Shown in pieces: positions 5,398 through 7,139 of a DNA stretch of 7,139 nt. Position numbers and translations under genes: made by a program. The notes beneath the pieces were generated by a model, which made no database searches, was not told the DNA's origin, and saw only the letters and a list, made by a program, of their open reading frames with translations. Source of the DNA: JBBTTS01 sp038064135 (lineage in GTDB: Bacteria > Patescibacteriota > Saccharimonadia > Saccharimonadales > OMJO01); contig JBBTTS010000067.1 of assembly GCA_038064135.1 (NCBI GenBank), positions 1 to 7,139 on the forward strand. Reading direction: 5' to 3'. How positions within the stretch are numbered: the stretch's first letter is position 1; each line of letters opens with the position of its first letter.

Positions 5398-6109
5398 GTT
5401 TGCGGTTTTTGATATAGACGGAACACTAATTAGGTGGCAGCTCTACCATGCGGTTGTTGACCGTATGGCCAAACTGGGTCACCTGGGCCTAGACGCCCAC
5501 GAAAAACTACACATCGAACGAATGAAATGGAAACGCCGCGAAAGTCCAGGTGCATTTTTAGAATACGAACAGTTTTTGGTTAAACTTTACGAATCGGTTT
5601 TGGATAAACTAGACCCAAGGGTGTTTGACAGAATTGCCCGGGAAATTGCTTATGAGTACAAAGACCAGGTTTATACCTATACAAAAAATTTACTTAATAA
5701 ACTGAAGCAAAAAGGTTACTTTTGTTTAGCAATTTCTGGGTCTCATCATGAATTAGTTGGGCTAGTGGCAAAAGATCATGGTTTTGATGATTGGATTGGC
5801 AGCATTTATCACCGTGCAGCCGGTAAATTTACCGGCAACAAGCAAGTAAGTAGCCACGACAAAGCATCAACACTTAAAAGCTTAATTAAAAAACACCAGC
5901 TCAACTTAAAAAATAGTTATGCCGTAGGTGATACAGCTAGTGATGTTGGTATGCTTGCAATGGTTGAAAACCCGATTGCTTTTAATCCTAACAGTGAATT
6001 GTTGGACCATGCAAAAAACAATGGCTGGCCACTGGTTATCGAGCGTAAAAACGTTGTTTATGAGTTAAAATACTTGGGTGGCAAATACCAACTCGCAAAC
6101 CCAAACTAA
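5387..6109 (+). CDS. HAD-IB (SerB-like) phosphatase
   Basis: The 240-residue cytoplasmic protein has the four haloacid-dehalogenase motifs. Motif I is FDIDGTL with nucleophile D9 and acid/base D11. Motif II is SGS with S117. The motif III Lys is K159 in HDKAS. Motif IV is GDTASDVGML with D182 and D186. A helical C1 cap lies between motifs I and II (about 15-100), which places it in subfamily IB with phosphoserine phosphatase. The GKFTG stretch (146-150) before motif III is also typical of that group. The substrate cannot be read from the sequence: HAD-IB members include SerB-type and other small-molecule phosphatases. The TTG start overlaps the DUF84 gene by 11 nt. Its place after an ITP/XTP hydrolase makes a nucleotide monophosphate a possible substrate, which is inference only. 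Confidence 0.88.
   Translation: MSSKFAVFDIDGTLIRWQLYHAVVDRMAKLGHLGLDAHEKLHIERMKWKRRESPGAFLEYEQFLVKLYESVLDKLDPRVFDRIAREIAYEYKDQVYTYTKNLLNKLKQKGYFCLAISGSHHELVGLVAKDHGFDDWIGSIYHRAAGKFTGNKQVSSHDKASTLKSLIKKHQLNLKNSYAVGDTASDVGMLAMVENPIAFNPNSELLDHAKNNGWPLVIERKNVVYELKYLGGKYQLANPN
5819..5836. repeat. 18-bp perfect palindrome inside the HAD gene
   Basis: GCCGGTAAATTTACCGGC reads identically on both strands with no spacer. It encodes part of the conserved AGKFTG stretch of the phosphatase, so coding constraint can explain part of it. With no loop it is more like a dimeric-protein site than a hairpin. Confidence 0.6.
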
Positions 6110-6887
6110 TCTTTATAGCTATATTTCGCTGGCGTTAATAATATTTTCGGCTGTAGTACTTATTGGTATACAGCTCAAACTAGTTGGTTGGGTGATTTTA
6201 GCTGCTAGTTTTGGGTCTACATTTTGGCTTTTGCCAAAAATTGCACGTGACTTAAGATTAATCATGCTGTCTCTCGCTATATTAGGGCTGACACCAATTT
6301 CTACAGAAATTACTGGTTGGAATATGCTCAATTTAGCAATAATGCTGCCATTGGCTGTAATGTTGCCACATTTGATTTTAAGAAAATATTATGCCGATAA
6401 AACAATCAAATTTAATTTTGATGTCAGGCGAAAATGGAGTCGACCAGAAAAGTTCTACCTACTCACAGGCGTTATCGGTGCATACTTCGTTTTGCCATAT
6501 TATTTTACTTCAACTGGGGCTTATTTAAATTGGCCATCAATAAACAATTGGTCCGAAGCAATTAGACTTTTTATTGGAACAAATGGTATGGGTACTTGGG
6601 ACGAATTTTTATTCGTAAATACAATTATGGCTTTGCTGCTTCGACACTTTACTTATAAAGTAGCCAACCTAGCTCAGGCCATAATATTTACTTCGTTTTT
6701 ATTTGAATTAGGTTTTAGTAGCTGGGGCTGGGCGATGATTTTTGCATTTGCCTTAACGCAAGGCGCGGTTTATAAACGAACAAAATCTATTTATTTTCTA
6801 CTTTGTATTCACTTAAGCATCGATTTTATTTTATATCTAGCACTTATTTGGTCGCACAACCCAAGTAAAATGCCGGTCTTTCTTTAA
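6078..6887 (+). CDS. CPBP-like (Abi) polytopic membrane protein with altered catalytic motifs
   Basis: The 269-residue protein has about seven or eight hydrophobic segments, for example at 14-36, 37-52, 60-75, 83-101, 127-145, 178-190, 199-224 and 237-256. The C-terminal half follows the CPBP intramembrane protease order. Motif 1 is WDEFLFV (174-180) where EExxxR is usual: E176 is kept, E175 is Asp, and the Arg is Val180. Motif 2 is FELGF (209-213), where FxxxH is usual, so the His is Phe213. Motif 3 is HLSID (245-249), keeping His245 but with Asp for Asn. Proteolysis is therefore doubtful. The GTG at 6078 is the first start after an in-frame stop at 6066; it overlaps the HAD gene by 32 nt and has no clear ribosome site. 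The first internal Met (63) lies in a membrane helix, so later starts are unlikely. Role unknown; last complete gene of the operon. Confidence 0.7.
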   Translation: MANTNSQTQTNLYSYISLALIIFSAVVLIGIQLKLVGWVILAASFGSTFWLLPKIARDLRLIMLSLAILGLTPISTEITGWNMLNLAIMLPLAVMLPHLILRKYYADKTIKFNFDVRRKWSRPEKFYLLTGVIGAYFVLPYYFTSTGAYLNWPSINNWSEAIRLFIGTNGMGTWDEFLFVNTIMALLLRHFTYKVANLAQAIIFTSFLFELGFSSWGWAMIFAFALTQGAVYKRTKSIYFLLCIHLSIDFILYLALIWSHNPSKMPVFL

Positions 6888-6898
6888 TAATTATTCCC

Positions 6899-6906
6899 TA
6901 TAAAAT
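6899..6906 (+). promoter_or_regulatory. Candidate -10 box for the NnrD-like gene
   Basis: TATAAAAT holds two overlapping -10-like hexamers (TATAAA 6899-6904, TAAAAT 6901-6906) that end 9 and 7 nt before the ATG at 6914. No ribosome-binding site is present in the 26-nt gap and no -35 is evident. A leaderless start is possible. No hairpin terminator separates this gene from the preceding operon. Confidence 0.3.
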
Positions 6907-6913
6907 AGAACTC

Positions 6914-7139
6914 ATGGATTACTGGCAAAAACAAACCAAAGAATCCCCACTATTCCCCGACATGCTTTGGAGTCGCCCCGAAACTAAAACTGCTGGCGGA
7001 AAACTTTTAATTATTGGCGGAAATTCGTTTGGTTTTGCCGCAGTTGGCGAAGCCTACGAGCAAGCAGTAAAAGCTGGTATTGGTAACGCCAGGGTTTTAC
7101 TGCCCGGAGCAATTAAAAAAGTCGTTGGGCCAATTTTAG
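6914..7139 (+). CDS. NnrD-like (NAD(P)HX dehydratase / ribokinase-fold) protein, 3' end cut by window
   Basis: Seventy-five codons are visible before the window ends. The N-terminus (about 1-25) contains the WSRPETKTAGGK stretch. Then comes KLLIIGGNSFGFAAVGEAYEQ, a hydrophobic strand, a Gly-Gly turn and a helix. A second strand, ARVLLPG, follows. This order resembles the start of the YjeF C-terminal domain family (NnrD), in which a GKxLviaGS strand-turn leads to a helix and a 'GxxxVxLxxP' strand. NnrD removes water from damaged NADHX or NADPHX using ADP or ATP. The catalytic part is beyond the edge, so the call is tentative; another ribokinase-fold enzyme is possible. The ATG is the only reasonable start; it lacks a Shine-Dalgarno sequence. 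Confidence 0.45.
   Translation, partial: MDYWQKQTKESPLFPDMLWSRPETKTAGGKLLIIGGNSFGFAAVGEAYEQAVKAGIGNARVLLPGAIKKVVGPIL

Noticed and set aside
782..6444. Six copies of GTCGAC (782, 1138, 1324, 1451, 3828, 6439), about five times the rough expectation, considered as a recognition or methylation motif.
   Set aside because: Counts are small, many 6-mers could have been picked, and the sites fall in different coding frames with no spacing pattern. A genome-wide count would be needed.
653..6887. Possible use of the alternative code (UGA as glycine) known in some CPR lineages.
   Set aside because: All eight complete proteins read through conserved ends without any in-frame UGA, and normal TAA/TAG stops fit family lengths, so code 11 is sufficient.
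6885..6894. Palindrome AATAATTATT at the end of the CPBP-like gene, considered as a terminator or operator.
   Set aside because: Ten A/T bases with no loop or T tract; expected by chance in such AT-rich DNA.

Overview
This 7.1 kb stretch is gene-dense bacterial chromosome. I place it in the Candidate Phyla Radiation (Patescibacteria), most likely near Saccharibacteria (TM7). The reasons are compact operons with overlapping genes, moderate GC (roughly 40 %), small proteins, and a degenerate CPBP-type membrane protein and C-terminal NnrD-like protein of a kind I associate with that group. The assignment rests on remembered protein resemblance, not on a marker gene. The genetic code is ordinary: none of the eight complete genes needs UGA read as an amino acid, and all end in TAA (seven) or TAG (one), so the UGA=Gly code of SR1/Gracilibacteria is not in use.

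Layout, left to right. Positions 1-550 (minus) hold the 5' part of a gene for a membrane-anchored extracytoplasmic protein of unknown function. A 102-bp divergent promoter region follows. Next is a two-gene plus-strand unit at 653-1784: a two-helix membrane protein with a bacterial PH-like domain, overlapped by 20 nt with a TylF/MycF-type SAM-dependent methyltransferase. Converging on it from the right is a two-gene minus-strand operon, 3860-1759, encoding a MacB/LolD-type ABC ATPase with a strongly basic C-terminal tail and a MacB-type FtsX-fold permease. The permease and methyltransferase genes overlap tail to tail by 26 nt, and a strong intrinsic terminator for the ABC operon lies inside the methyltransferase coding sequence.

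Divergent from the ABC operon is a plus-strand block. It begins with tRNA-Ser(GGA), with CCA encoded. Then, 19 nt later, come exodeoxyribonuclease III (xth), a DUF84/YjjX-type inosine/xanthosine triphosphatase, a HAD-IB phosphatase and a CPBP-like polytopic membrane protein. These four protein genes overlap by 1, 11 and 32 nt, so they are almost certainly one operon. After a 26-nt gap the 5' end of an NnrD-like (NAD(P)HX dehydratase/ribokinase-fold) gene runs off the right edge.

How the genes may work together: xth and the DUF84 protein both deal with damaged nucleotides, in DNA and in the pool respectively. The HAD phosphatase and the NnrD-like protein could extend this to a small damage-control cluster, which is an inference. 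The ABC pair probably forms a MacB-like exporter or mechanotransmission complex, but no adaptor protein is encoded beside it. I see no mobile elements, CRISPR arrays or phage genes, and nothing that is clearly a new defence system. The most unusual features are regulatory: the terminator buried in an opposing gene, and SD-less genes with -10-like boxes 6-8 nt before the start codon.
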